From assembly GCF_900143695.1 (NCBI RefSeq), contig NZ_FRFE01000020.1:1-64000 (forward strand): a stretch of DNA of 64,000 nt. Reading direction: 5' to 3'. Position 1 is the stretch's first letter, and every line of letters starts with the position of its first letter. Shown piece after piece: positions 55,305 to 64,000 of this stretch. Under the pieces are notes generated by a model, which had not been told where the DNA came from, ran no database searches, and saw only the letters and a program-made list of their open reading frames with translations. Position numbers and translations under genes: made by a program. This stretch comes from Desulfopila aestuarii DSM 18488 (GTDB lineage: Bacteria > Desulfobacterota > Desulfobulbia > Desulfobulbales > Desulfocapsaceae).

Positions 55305-55619
55305 GCAAGGTTTCTCGTCTACCTGTCAGCCGGTTGATGAAAGTACACCACCGAGCGTATTGAAATAAGCGGTTGTCATGCCCGTTTTCTGAACAAACCC
55401 GAAAATGGTGTGAACTTCAACGGTTCATCCAGCCTCCTCAAAAGTTTCCACCTCGTCTTCACCGACACTGCGTTCCTGCATAAACAAATCTCGATCAGTA
55501 TCGAATGGCTCAGAGACCGATCAGGTGCGTATGACGAATGGAAAACGCCCAGCGCACCCGCCCGATAGTTTCGTATCGGCCGGGTGCTACTAAAACTTTA
55601 TAACTAGATCAGGGGAATA
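55305..55619. other. 315-base gap between the triple CheC-like gene and cheX
   Basis: Apart from the terminator at 55554-55587 I see no gene. The promoter of the triple CheC-like gene presumably lies here, but no clear boxes are visible. Confidence 0.35.
55554..55587 (-). terminator. Terminator after the first cheX
   Basis: GCACCCGCCCGATA (55554-55567) and TATCGGCCGGGTGC (55574-55587) pair over 14 bases with one mismatch, just after the cheX stop. Confidence 0.75.
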
Positions 55620-56099
55620 TCAACTGAGAACATACATGAGTTCGACCCAGAACGGGCCGCTTTCCAGCTGGAAGGAGACATAGTGACGGATAGCACCGCC
55701 AATACCACTTAATCGAAAAGACTTGCCGATAACGGAGGTGGGGATTGCAAGCTCAACGTTTACCCCGCCGTTAGCATAGGCGATTTTCAGGTTACCGGCG
55801 ACCATATTGGCAATCTCACCAATGGCATCCTTAACATCTTCATCAAGCTCCTCAACCTCCATACCGAGAAAACCACCGGTAATCGCCTTGGCCACCTCTG
55901 CTGGGCAGTGTACCGCCAGCATCCCCCGCACCCCTCCGCCAAGACCAATCATGCTGGTCATATTGGATTGAATGACGCTGCGTCCGCTGGCAGAGATGTC
56001 CTCTCCGGTGACATCTATCATCAGCATGGAAGAAAAGACCTCCTGAGTGGCAGATATAATCTCCTGCGCGAGGTCCAGTTGTTTTTCTATTTCGGTCAT
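55620..56099 (-). CDS. cheX: CheX-type CheY-P phosphatase (copy A)
   Basis: 159 residues. CheX fold with active-site helix DAIGEIANMVAGNLK, where the conserved Glu and Asn are followed by Pro exactly 22 residues after the Asn (ELAIPTSVIGK), matching the CheX ExxN-x22-P pattern. It should remove phosphate from CheY and shorten the tumble signal. It follows the second cheX gene by 77 bases on the same strand. Confidence 0.88.
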   Translation of the reverse strand: MTEIEKQLDLAQEIISATQEVFSSMLMIDVTGEDISASGRSVIQSNMTSMIGLGGGVRGMLAVHCPAEVAKAITGGFLGMEVEELDEDVKDAIGEIANMVAGNLKIAYANGGVNVELAIPTSVIGKSFRLSGIGGAIRHYVSFQLESGPFWVELMYVLS

Positions 56100-56176
56100 A
56101 CGCTTTCTCTCATCTCACAAAAAAAAAGACAGAGCCCCCTTGACGGACTCTGTCATTTTCTTAAGCACTTTTTGCG

Positions 56177-56632
56177 CTATTTTTCAAGTTGCAGTTCAAC
56201 ACTGAACTTTCCGGCATCGCTGACAAACGGGATGACATGTCTTTCCGCATCCTTGGTTGTCTGAAAATCATAATGTTTACCGGTTATGGTTGACGGCATG
56301 GATAGCTCTATATCTCTACCTTTTTCAGAAAGGATAGTTTTTACATTCCCACCAAGCATGTTGGCGAGTTCACCCACCGCGTCTTCCACATCTTCGTTTA
56401 TTTCTGTCACCTCCATACCAAGAAAATTCCCGGTAATGGCCATGGCAACGGAATTTGGAAGATGGATAGCCAGAACACCTTTACGCATACCAGCCAGCCC
56501 GATAATCCCTGAGATGCTGTCTTCCAGAGACTGGCTTCCAGTAACCACCTCATCGGTTACATCTATTTCCATCATGATCATAGACGAAAATATCTCTTTC
56601 GCCGACGCAATGATCTTATCTTCAAGATCCAT
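56177..56632 (-). CDS. cheX: CheX-type CheY-P phosphatase (copy B)
   Basis: 151 residues, a paralogue of the gene at 55620. DAVGELANMLGGNVK and a Pro 22 residues after the Asn (IELSMPSTITGK) keep the catalytic pattern. It starts 20 bases after the cheY stop, so cheY and both cheX genes are probably one transcript. The two copies differ clearly outside the active site, suggesting different partners. Confidence 0.88.
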   Translation of the reverse strand: MDLEDKIIASAKEIFSSMIMMEIDVTDEVVTGSQSLEDSISGIIGLAGMRKGVLAIHLPNSVAMAITGNFLGMEVTEINEDVEDAVGELANMLGGNVKTILSEKGRDIELSMPSTITGKHYDFQTTKDAERHVIPFVSDAGKFSVELQLEK

Positions 56633-56652
56633 TTAAGGCTCCTTAGGCAGAT

Positions 56653-57024
56653 TTACAGAAGCGGTCCAAGTACCTCATTGACCTTATCAGGGGTAAACGG
56701 CTTTTTGATAGCCCCCACAGCGCCGAGCGACTTTGCTTCGCCGATGATATCGTCCCCAGTCTCAGTAGAGATCATGAGCACCGGAATATTTTTCATGTTG
56801 GCCCGCCCGGCTTTTTCACGCAAAAAAGAGATACCATCCATGTTTGGCATATTGATGTCGCTAAGGACTATATCCACCTTCTCCTTTTCCAATACCGCCA
56901 AGGCTTCCAGTCCATCACCTGCCTCAAAAATATTATCGAAATCAATGCCGGCCTGTCGCAGGGAGCGGCCAATGATTTTGCGCATGGTACTTGAGTCATC
57001 GACCAGCAATACGTTCTTACCCAT
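56653..57024 (-). CDS. cheY: CheY-type single-domain response regulator
   Basis: 123 residues, a single receiver: LLVDDSSTMR (acidic pair), VLSDINMPNMDG (phosphorylated Asp ~56), ISTETGDD (the conserved Thr/Ser) and AIKKPFTPDK (Lys). It is the likely output of CheA, binding the flagellar switch. The adjacent cheX genes would reset it. It is divergent from the flagellar operon. Confidence 0.93.
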   Translation of the reverse strand: MGKNVLLVDDSSTMRKIIGRSLRQAGIDFDNIFEAGDGLEALAVLEKEKVDIVLSDINMPNMDGISFLREKAGRANMKNIPVLMISTETGDDIIGEAKSLGAVGAIKKPFTPDKVNEVLGPLL

Positions 57025-57547
57025 TCTATTCTCCTCTCATAATAATAACATCGGTATTTACCCTAAAATCCGGAACAACCGATCCAAAACGAAACATCAC
57101 ATTTACAGCTAAAGCCTGCAATCACCGCACGGGCTAATAGGTTTTCATATCCACTGAGGAATAATAGCAGTTTGAAACAGGAAAAATCAATTCTGTATGA
57201 AAAAAAATATCATTCGAGCCCTTTGCTCAAAATTATCACAAGATTTTTTCCGCAAATGTCTCAGCCACAAGCCTATCTCAAACTCGCGTGCACTGTAAAC
57301 AGATTGAAAAATTCGCGCTTGAGATTTTCGACAAAAAAATGACACACAGAAATGAGGGAAAGATTTCATATCACGTGTGAAAGAGGTTTCAGAGACATCG
57401 TGTCATTTTTTTGACATGAGAAATCAGGCCGGTGAGCCACCGAATTCATACATAATCATAAATATATCATAAAATTACCAGCAGAAGGAATCGAACGACA
57501 AGTGGTATTAATATTGCAGAGTATCACTAAAACATATCTCAATCTAT
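57025..57547. other. 523-base divergent region between cheY and the flagellar operon
   Basis: It contains the sigma-54-type site at 57503-57518 and no supported gene. A short frame at 57187-57369 looks like chance. Confidence 0.45.
57503..57518 (+). promoter_or_regulatory. Putative sigma-54 promoter of the flagellar operon
   Basis: TGGTATTAATATTGCA: the -24 GG and -12 GC are exactly 12 bases apart and the -12 box TTGCA is perfect. It lies 30 bases before the first ATG of the operon and a FleQ-like sigma-54 activator is encoded nearby. The -24 box (TGGTA rather than TGGCA) has one mismatch. Confidence 0.6.
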
Positions 57548-59986
57548 ATGCCAATGAAACAAACGACCATAGCCATTTTCTGCCTCTTTATATTTTTCTG
57601 CAATCATAATGCTGCGGCGGAGTCAACGCTTGTGAAAATTGCCAAAGCAGATGGCAAGGATATCGCTCAGGTATTTTTTTCTTTTGACAGCTTGCCAAAA
57701 TACTCTCAGAAAATCGGTAATAAACGTATCGACATACTCCTTGAGAAAACGAGAAGGGCGGAGGAATTCCAACTTTTCGCAACCGATGATCGTATCATCA
57801 GGGTTGTTCCGACTACCCGTAACGACATGACAATCGTCTCGTTTTTCTTCCGCTACCAACCCCAGAAGGTCCAACTTGATACATCAAGTGACGGGAAACT
57901 TGTTCTCGAAATCCTTCTGGGTAATCGTTACAGCCGTTCGTACCAGGATCTTTCAGAACGCCTCAAGGGACTCACCGTGGTGGAAGAAGAAAAGATTGAT
58001 TATAGCAACCCTTTGCTCTCGTCTCCCTATGCATATAACTGGAAAAGTTTTATCCAGTTATATGAGCCGCCAATCAACATCTCTGTGCCAATTGAATACA
58101 CCACGCCCCCTTTTCCTGCTATTGCCCTGATTCCCCCTGGACTTGAAAAGAACAGCGAATTACTACCAGCCGAAATGTTGCAAACTGCCGCATTAGGCGA
58201 CTGGAACACCCTTGTTCCACTCTTTCTCGACCTTTTAAAGGCGCCCAATGGACTTGAAAACCAGAAAATGATCGCCCTCACCTATGGCGAAGTGCTTTTG
58301 CGAGCCGGTGATTACGAGGGGGCCTTTAAGCAACTCTATCTGCTGAAGGAAAAATACCCTGATGAGCATATCGGCATTATCGCCAAATACCTGCTTATCC
58401 TGCTCGATGCCAAATTCCGTGACCCTTACCTGGCCGACTATAACTTTCGCGAGATGGAGCAGCTTATAACTCCTGATCACCCCCTTGCACCCTACCTTCT
58501 TTTATCCCGGGTCGAAACGGCACTTGCCACAAAACAGTTTGAACAAGCCCGACTGCTCCTTAATCGAGATGATATTGCCTTCCCCGGCAACACGCAGAAA
58601 ATTCGTGAACTCCGGCAAGGCGACTATTACAACGGCACAGCCCAGCTCGTCAAAGCCTACGTGTCATATGTGCTTTTAAAGGACAGTACGTTACTCCACG
58701 CCCATCCATATTCGCAAAATGGCTACTGTAACACCATCTATCTCCAGAAAAAGTTTGAACAGGCTGCTTCCTGCTATCGCGAGCTTGCCCCGCGGGTCAG
58801 CGATACCGCTGCTCTTGGACTGATATCGTATCGAACCAGTATGGCGGAACTCCATTTCCAAGGCGGTAACACCATCATTTCAGGCTTTGCACGGGTTGCA
58901 GATGCCTTCCCCGACACTGAAGCCGGATCCCGGGCAGCCATAAAGCAAACCGATCTGAAATTTCTCTACAATACGAACTGGGGCAAACAAGCAGCTGATC
59001 AATACAATCAGATTGCCGCAACTTCTGTTCTACGACCTACAGTGGCGGAAGCATCATTCAAAGAGGCCATCGTCTGGTCACTCATAGGCCAAAAAGGCAA
59101 GGCCATTGAACTCTTAACCGATTTTTTACGGAATTTCAGGATATCGGATATTCGGGACAGCGCCTTGGCCCTGCTGATCGATCTCCTGCCAGGGGAAATC
59201 GAGCGACTCATCAAAGAAGGAAAAAACATGGAGGCCCTCGTGCTCGCCAAGCAAAACAGGGAACTCTTCCAAAATAATTGGATCAGCCTTCAGTTACTGG
59301 CACAAATTGCCGAAGCTTACCAGAAGGTCGGCATATACAGTGAAGCCCAGCGAGTGTACCTCTACCTGCTCGAGATGAGTGATGTAGATAAACGCGAACA
59401 GTACTTTTTGCCACTCGTTCGAGCGGCATTTGAGCAGGGAGAGTACAGTCTTGTTGAGGATTTTGGTTCCCAATACAATTACAACTACGGCCAAGGAAAC
59501 GACAATCTCGCAATTTTGCTGCTTCGCATAAAAGCATTGATCGCCACCTCCCGCTTTGATGAAGCGGGAGCACTACTGCCTTCGCCTCTACCTGAAAATA
59601 CGGAGTTACAATTATTGGCAGCTGATATCTATTTTCATGACCTGAATTACGCCAGTAGCCGAGAAGTTCTCGAGAGACTTAACGACAGGAAGATACCACT
59701 TCCTATCGACGCCCAATTCCGACTCGCAGAGAGCAAATACCAACTGGCCGATTACCCAGGTGCTGCAACACTTTTTACGGCTCTTGTCGATAGCAAAACC
59801 ATTGGTCAACAATCCCTGTTTCGGCTGGCACAGATTGAGCGTAAGCAAGGTAATGAAGAGAACGCCCTAAAACTCTTCCGAAAAATTGTCGACAAAGGAA
59901 CAGATGACCTTTGGAAACAGTATGCCCAAAAAGAAATTGAATACTCTGAGTTGAACTCCAGCATCGAAAAGATGACAAATCCATAA
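57548..59986 (+). CDS. Secreted AMIN-like plus TPR protein at the head of the flagellar operon
   Basis: 812 residues with a signal peptide (~1-24, ending AAA-EST). Residues ~26-125 form a beta domain like AMIN (KIGNKRIDILLEKTRRAEEF, then VSFFFRYQPQKVQLD), a cell-wall targeting module. A short Pro-rich stretch follows, then more than ten helical TPR-type repeats (~220-800), for example DYEGAFKQLYLLKEKYPDE and GNEENALKLFRKIVDKG. It starts 30 bases before flgB, so it is probably co-transcribed. A role in building the rod or motor in the cell wall is inferred. ATG codons at 57548 and 57554 are both possible. Confidence 0.8.
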   Translation: MPMKQTTIAIFCLFIFFCNHNAAAESTLVKIAKADGKDIAQVFFSFDSLPKYSQKIGNKRIDILLEKTRRAEEFQLFATDDRIIRVVPTTRNDMTIVSFFFRYQPQKVQLDTSSDGKLVLEILLGNRYSRSYQDLSERLKGLTVVEEEKIDYSNPLLSSPYAYNWKSFIQLYEPPINISVPIEYTTPPFPAIALIPPGLEKNSELLPAEMLQTAALGDWNTLVPLFLDLLKAPNGLENQKMIALTYGEVLLRAGDYEGAFKQLYLLKEKYPDEHIGIIAKYLLILLDAKFRDPYLADYNFREMEQLITPDHPLAPYLLLSRVETALATKQFEQARLLLNRDDIAFPGNTQKIRELRQGDYYNGTAQLVKAYVSYVLLKDSTLLHAHPYSQNGYCNTIYLQKKFEQAASCYRELAPRVSDTAALGLISYRTSMAELHFQGGNTIISGFARVADAFPDTEAGSRAAIKQTDLKFLYNTNWGKQAADQYNQIAATSVLRPTVAEASFKEAIVWSLIGQKGKAIELLTDFLRNFRISDIRDSALALLIDLLPGEIERLIKEGKNMEALVLAKQNRELFQNNWISLQLLAQIAEAYQKVGIYSEAQRVYLYLLEMSDVDKREQYFLPLVRAAFEQGEYSLVEDFGSQYNYNYGQGNDNLAILLLRIKALIATSRFDEAGALLPSPLPENTELQLLAADIYFHDLNYASSREVLERLNDRKIPLPIDAQFRLAESKYQLADYPGAATLFTALVDSKTIGQQSLFRLAQIERKQGNEENALKLFRKIVDKGTDDLWKQYAQKEIEYSELNSSIEKMTNP

Positions 59987-60016
59987 AATGCTGAACAGTT
60001 ACAGGAGATATACTAA

Positions 60017-60433
60017 ATGATCCACACATCGCCGTTTGATTCCAGCACGCAAATCTTGGCCAAGGTCCTTGACCTCCGAGCCAGAAACCAACAGGTGATT
60101 GCCTCTAATATTGCCAACGCCGAAACACCAGGATATTCGCCTGCGACCTTCCACTTTGAAGATGAACTACGTAGCGCCGTCTCCAAAAGTACCGTCTTGC
60201 CCCTCGCCGGTTCAAATGAGCGCCATATCGCCCCAACCCTTGGTAGCCTCGAATCGGTTCGCGGAACAATCACCACCACACCAGACCAGACAGGAATCGG
60301 TGACGAAAACGGGGTGAGTGTCGACGAAGAGATGATGAAGCTATCAGAAAACGAGCTGCTATACGAAGCCGCAGCCCAACTGCTCAGAAAGAAACTCGGC
60401 ATGATCAAGTATGTCGTTTCCGGCGGACAGTAA
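60017..60433 (+). CDS. flgB: Flagellar basal-body rod protein FlgB
   Basis: 138 residues. N-terminal rod signature LRARNQQVIASNIANAETPGY (~22-42, here split for brevity as VIASNIANAETPGY) and a C-terminal helix ENELLYEAAAQLLRKKLGMI typical of FlgB. Part of the proximal rod crossing the periplasm, exported by the type III apparatus. AGGAGAT precedes ATG. Confidence 0.95.
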   Translation: MIHTSPFDSSTQILAKVLDLRARNQQVIASNIANAETPGYSPATFHFEDELRSAVSKSTVLPLAGSNERHIAPTLGSLESVRGTITTTPDQTGIGDENGVSVDEEMMKLSENELLYEAAAQLLRKKLGMIKYVVSGGQ

Positions 60434-60467
60434 CAGGCTCCGGTCACTTCTAAACAGGAGAAATTCT

Positions 60468-60899
60468 ATGGACTTATTTACGACTTTCAAAATAAGCGGA
60501 TCCGCCCTGAAGGCCAACCGCATACGATTAAACACCATCAGTTCAAACCTCGCCAATGTTGAGACGACTTCGACCCCAGAAGGTGGACCCTATAAGAAAA
60601 AATCGGTCTATTTTGAGTCAAAGCCAGTCAGCTTCAAAGAACATCTGGATAGCAACCTCCGTAATGCCAGCCAGGGAGTTGAGGTCACCAAGATCATCGA
60701 AGACCAGGAACCTCCGCAGAAAGTCTTCAATCCTTCTCATCCTGATGCCAACGAAGAAGGATACGTCGAAATGCCAAACGTAAGTGTACTCAAAGAAATG
60801 GTCGACATGATGTCCGCCACCCGATCCTACCAGGCCAATGTGACCACTATCAAATCCGCCAAACGAATGGCATTAAAAGCCTTGGAAATAGGAGGATAA
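60468..60899 (+). CDS. flgC: Flagellar basal-body rod protein FlgC
   Basis: 143 residues. INTISSNLANVETT-type rod motif (here LNTISSNLANVETT), PDANEEGYVEMPNVSVLKEM and a C-terminal MMSATRSYQANVTTIKSAKR. Second rod protein, with ATG after AGGAGAA. The frame is open upstream to 60411, which overlaps flgB. Confidence 0.95.
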   Translation: MDLFTTFKISGSALKANRIRLNTISSNLANVETTSTPEGGPYKKKSVYFESKPVSFKEHLDSNLRNASQGVEVTKIIEDQEPPQKVFNPSHPDANEEGYVEMPNVSVLKEMVDMMSATRSYQANVTTIKSAKRMALKALEIGG

Positions 60900-60905
60900 T
60901 AACCT

Positions 60906-61205
60906 ATGAACAATACCATTCTCATAAGTCCGGCAAATCCCCTGCCGCTCCGGCAACCCGACACCAGCAGTGTCAGTAAAGCCAAGGAGGGTTTTGGCGA
61001 ACTGCTCACAAAAACCATCAATGAAGTGAACCAGCAACAGGTTGCAGGTGACGTCGCCTCTGATAAGGTGCAAACCGGTGATGCAAAGCATCTCCATGAG
61101 GCGATGATCGCCATCGAGGAGGCAGATATTTCCCTTCGCATGCTAGTCCAGATGCGCAACAAGGTTCAACAGGCTTACGAAGAAATCATGCGATTGCAGA
61201 TCTGA
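60906..61205 (+). CDS. fliE: Flagellar hook-basal body complex protein FliE
   Basis: 99 residues. GFGELLTKTINEVNQQQ, then HEAMIAIEEADISLRMLVQM and NKVQQAYEEIMRLQI, which is the family C-terminus. It joins the rod to the MS ring. It starts 6 bases after flgC. Confidence 0.93.
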   Translation: MNNTILISPANPLPLRQPDTSSVSKAKEGFGELLTKTINEVNQQQVAGDVASDKVQTGDAKHLHEAMIAIEEADISLRMLVQMRNKVQQAYEEIMRLQI

Positions 61206-61238
61206 TGCGTGTATAAAGTTTACCTCTTTTTACAGAAC

Positions 61239-61254
61239 TGGCATTCGAATTGTA
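61239..61254 (+). promoter_or_regulatory. Possible second sigma-54 site before fliF
   Basis: TGGCATTCGAATTGTA has a perfect -24 half (TGGCA) and TTG with correct spacing, but the -12 GC is GT. It lies in the 177-base fliE-fliF gap. Confidence 0.35.
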
Positions 61255-61382
61255 TGAACATAAGAACCAGCATAATCCCCTGAATTTTCTCAGGCCTACA
61301 TGTCTGCATCGCACAATGTTTTACCCTCAACTTACCGGAACAATGAGTTTTACTCACGGAAGAGCTTAACAGGAACGAAAGT

Positions 61383-63008
61383 ATGGAAGCTGAACTCCAG
61401 AGAAATGCAGAAACCGGACTTGCCACCCCCCAGGCCCCGACCAGGAAAAACTTCCTGCAGCTGGCAAAGGATTGGCCAATGCCGAGAAAAATCGCCACAG
61501 GTGCGGTACTTCTCATCTGTATTGCGCTCTTTGCGGTGCTGATAATCCAGGCGAGGGTCGCCGACCAGCAGCTGCTCTATGCCAACCTGACAGAGTCGGA
61601 TGCTGCCTCGGTTGTCAATTGGCTAAAAGCCCAACGAATCCCCTACTCTCTGAAAAACAACGGTAAAAACATCTGGGTCCCCGCCGACAAACTCTATGAG
61701 ACCCGCCTCGATTTGGCTGCCAACGGGTTACCAAGCGGAGGAAGTGTGGGTTTTGAAGTATTTGACAACCAGAGCTTTGCCCTCACGGATTATGTCCAGA
61801 AGGTAAATTATACCAGGGCATTGCAAGGAGAACTGGCACGTACGATTTCATCTCTCGAGCCTGTCGAATCGACCCGTGTCCATCTGGCTATCCCTGAAAA
61901 GCGATTATTCAAGGACCAGCAAAAACTCACCACTGCTTCGGTCATTGTTACGCTGGCACCTCATCGCACCTTGAGCGGTGAGCAGGTGAAAGGGATCGTC
62001 CATATGGTGGCCGGCTCCATACCCGGCCTTGAGCCAGAGAATGTCAAAGTGATCGATTCAAGGGGAATGGTACTCGAGTCTGACGAACTCACCGATAAAG
62101 ACAAAATGCTCTCCGTCGATATGCTCGCCTTCCAGCAGGAAGTGGAACACCGCATGGAAATGCGAGCCCAGGATCTTCTCGACAAGACCATGGGCACAGA
62201 TAAGGCCATGGTACGGGTTACCGCTACCATCGATTTTTCCAAGGTAGAAAAGACGGAGGAGCTGTTTGATCCGGAAGAGCCTGTGATCCGTAGTGAGCAG
62301 ATCGCCCAGGAAGCTAGTGGCACCACCAGCCAAGGAGGCATTCCCGGTGTAGAATCCAACCTGCAGGGCAATACCCAAGTCAGCAGCACCACCTCCCCGT
62401 CATCAAGCAGTAATACCCGAACCACCAATTACGAAATCAGCAAGACGGTCAGCAAGATCGTTAATCCGGTAGGAACGGTTACTCAGGTCTCTGTTTCGGT
62501 ACTTGTCGCCGACAAAGAAGAAAAAGACGCTGATGGAAAGATATTGCAGACAACCCGTACTCCAGAAGAGCTGACTTCCATACAAAACATGATTTCTGCA
62601 GCTCTCGGCCTGAGTCCTCAGCGAGGCGATCAGATTAATGTTATCTCTATGCCTTTTATAGAAACACCCCCTGGCGCTGGCGATCAGGATCAAAGCCCCC
62701 TCATCGCGGAATCGATCTACCAGTATCTGCCGATTATCAAGATTGGACTGGTTTCCCTTGGGGCACTTCTGCTCTATTTTCTACTTATACGGCCGGTGAT
62801 CAAGACGATGAAAGGCGAGGTTACCCAACATTACAAGACTGTTGAGGAGTTAGAGCGGGATCAGGCCGCCCGCCTTGCGGCTGAAGAGCAGGAAAGAATG
62901 GAGCCGCCTCCTTCAATAGATGACGATATTGTTCGAATCAGACGGGAAGTGATGCAAAACCAGGTCCCCGCCTCCTATATCGTGAAGAACTGGATCCAGG
63001 AAGGATAA
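61383..63008 (+). CDS. fliF: Flagellar MS-ring protein FliF
   Basis: 541 residues. Membrane helix ~42-58, periplasmic ring-building domains with GLPSGGSVGFEVFD, YVQKVNYTRALQGELARTI and SSLEPVESTRVHLAIPEK, second helix ~452-472 and a cytoplasmic tail ending VASYIVKNWI-like (QVPASYIVKNWI) that contacts FliG. It is the first-assembled ring of the motor. fliG starts 4 bases after its stop. Confidence 0.95.
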   Translation: MEAELQRNAETGLATPQAPTRKNFLQLAKDWPMPRKIATGAVLLICIALFAVLIIQARVADQQLLYANLTESDAASVVNWLKAQRIPYSLKNNGKNIWVPADKLYETRLDLAANGLPSGGSVGFEVFDNQSFALTDYVQKVNYTRALQGELARTISSLEPVESTRVHLAIPEKRLFKDQQKLTTASVIVTLAPHRTLSGEQVKGIVHMVAGSIPGLEPENVKVIDSRGMVLESDELTDKDKMLSVDMLAFQQEVEHRMEMRAQDLLDKTMGTDKAMVRVTATIDFSKVEKTEELFDPEEPVIRSEQIAQEASGTTSQGGIPGVESNLQGNTQVSSTTSPSSSSNTRTTNYEISKTVSKIVNPVGTVTQVSVSVLVADKEEKDADGKILQTTRTPEELTSIQNMISAALGLSPQRGDQINVISMPFIETPPGAGDQDQSPLIAESIYQYLPIIKIGLVSLGALLLYFLLIRPVIKTMKGEVTQHYKTVEELERDQAARLAAEEQERMEPPPSIDDDIVRIRREVMQNQVPASYIVKNWIQEG

Positions 63009-63012
63009 GTGC

Positions 63013-64000
63013 ATGGGAATTGAAACACTCACCGGCCTCAACAAGGCTGCTGTTCTTTTAATCTGCCTCGGAGAAGAAGCCACAGCGCGGATCTTCTCTG
63101 AGCTGTCCGATGATGAAATCCGCCAGGTTACCCGAACCATGGCAACGATCAACCATATCCCAACGGACATTAAGGAAAAAGTGCTGGAGAGCTACAGGAA
63201 ATCCCAGCAAGACTATGCCGGACTTTTCGTTAAAGGCCGTGATTTTGCAAAAAAATCCCTCGAGTCGATCTCAACCGATTCTCGCGGCAGACAACTGCTT
63301 GAACAATTTATTTCCGGCACCGAAACCCGATCCCTTGAGACCATTGCCCTTATGCATCCACGAATGGTGGCAGGTTTGTTGGAAAAAGAGCATCCCCAGA
63401 CTGTTGCCCTGGTACTTGCAACCCAGCACATCGAGCATGCCAGTGAAATACTTGCTCATCTCCCTGAAGAGCAACGTACCGATGTCGTCTATCGAATTGC
63501 CAAAATTGAAAAAGTTTCACCTGAGGTCATCTCCCGAATCGATGATGCACTCAATCGTGAAATTGGCCTTGTTGCAAGCGCCGAACACCGGCAGGTCGGA
63601 GGACTCGAAAAAGTCGTCGACCTGCTTGGGCATTTAAAAGATAATATCGACGCCGAGATACTAGAAGCCATGGAAGAGACTGACCCTGACATGGCGGAAG
63701 AGATCAGAAAGAAGATGTTCACCTTTGAAAATCTGGTTGCCCTCGATGGTCGCTCTCTCCAGCTTATTCTACGAGAAGTCAATAATGACTCCCTCACTCT
63801 GGCTTTGAAGACCGCCTCCGACGAAATGCGAGAAAAGATTTTTGCAAACATGTCAGCCCGCGCTGCCGATATGATACGTGACGACCTTGATGCAATGGGT
63901 CCTGTCCGGCTCTCAGAAGTTGAGCTCATGCAGCAGTCCATTGTCAAGATCGCCATGAAGCTTGAAGAAGAAGGTAAACTGGTTATCGGCGCCGGAGGAA
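63013..64000 (+). CDS. fliG: Flagellar motor switch protein FliG, cut by the window end
   Basis: 329 residues are visible before the window ends, close to the usual ~330-340, so only a few residues are missing. TGLNKAAVLLICLGEEATAR at the start, the middle-domain motif EHPQTVALVLA (~124) and the C-terminal domain with charged torque-helix residues (RSLQLILREVNND). It couples stator force to rotation and receives CheY-P through FliM. AGGAAGGA precedes ATG. Confidence 0.95.
   Translation, partial: MGIETLTGLNKAAVLLICLGEEATARIFSELSDDEIRQVTRTMATINHIPTDIKEKVLESYRKSQQDYAGLFVKGRDFAKKSLESISTDSRGRQLLEQFISGTETRSLETIALMHPRMVAGLLEKEHPQTVALVLATQHIEHASEILAHLPEEQRTDVVYRIAKIEKVSPEVISRIDDALNREIGLVASAEHRQVGGLEKVVDLLGHLKDNIDAEILEAMEETDPDMAEEIRKKMFTFENLVALDGRSLQLILREVNNDSLTLALKTASDEMREKIFANMSARAADMIRDDLDAMGPVRLSEVELMQQSIVKIAMKLEEEGKLVIGAGG

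Noticed and set aside
54841-55368. 175-residue plus-strand frame opposite module 1 of the triple CheC-like protein
   Set aside because: Antisense shadow of a gene with conserved repeated motifs.
1-64000. Search for CRISPR arrays, prophage or defence systems
   Set aside because: No regular short repeats with spacers, no phage structural genes and no restriction, toxin-antitoxin or other defence families were recognised.

Overview
The window looks like a chromosomal stretch of a motile, anaerobic, Gram-negative deltaproteobacterium, most likely a sulfate- or sulfur-metabolising member of the Desulfobulbales (Desulfobacterota). The pointers are the futalosine menaquinone genes, a DVU0298-family HEAT-repeat protein, a bacteriohemerythrin, MsbA, flagellar and chemotaxis genes of deltaproteobacterial type, and many small two-component and cyclic-nucleotide proteins. 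This assignment is inferred from gene content only.

Layout. 0-4 kb: the end of an IS256-type transposase sits against a chemotaxis receptor that has lost its N-terminal sensor half, followed by a nucleoside-recognition (gate) membrane protein and a PilZ protein. 3.7-7.7 kb: a cobalamin riboswitch and its terminator precede a BtuC-BtuD-BtuF-like importer operon that ends in the precorrin-2 C20-methyltransferase gene. 7.8-16.2 kb: a tandem universal stress protein, a large M16 protease with an IS1595-type element just upstream of it, an SDR protein lacking its catalytic lysine, a HEAT protein and a cNMP-binding/PATAN regulator. 16.8-18.6 kb: shikimate kinase, YgbA and a TIGR01777 epimerase. 18.9-27 kb (minus strand): purC, then a futalosine-pathway menaquinone cluster (mqnE-mqnC-mqnA-ubiX-like-mqnP-DUF3108) and rpoD.

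27.4-41 kb: malQ, two nearly identical tRNA-Glu(CTC) genes with consensus promoters and hairpin terminators, an FKBP isomerase, bacteriohemerythrin, aquaporin, cmoM, msbA, a PAS histidine kinase, an unusual protein whose C-terminal half has nucleoside-phosphorylase-like motifs, a small cysteine/tryptophan protein, engB, hisG and hisI.

41.5-64 kb: a motility and chemotaxis region. It contains cheA (hybrid, with a receiver), cheW, cheB, cheR and a response regulator; a double-block pentapeptide-repeat protein; a secreted nuclease; a stand-alone cNMP-binding protein; and a FleQ/FlrA-like sigma-54 activator. A minus-strand cluster follows: cheY, two cheX genes and an 834-residue protein with three CheC/FliY-like modules and a degenerate receiver. 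The window ends in the basal-body operon (AMIN-like/TPR protein, flgB, flgC, fliE, fliF, fliG), which has a sigma-54-type promoter at its head.

The most unusual items are the triple CheC-like protein in a region rich in predicted CheY-P phosphatases, the nucleosidase-like protein at 36.6-38.3 kb, and the pentapeptide protein with duplicated Cys-capped blocks. I saw no CRISPR array, prophage or classical defence system.
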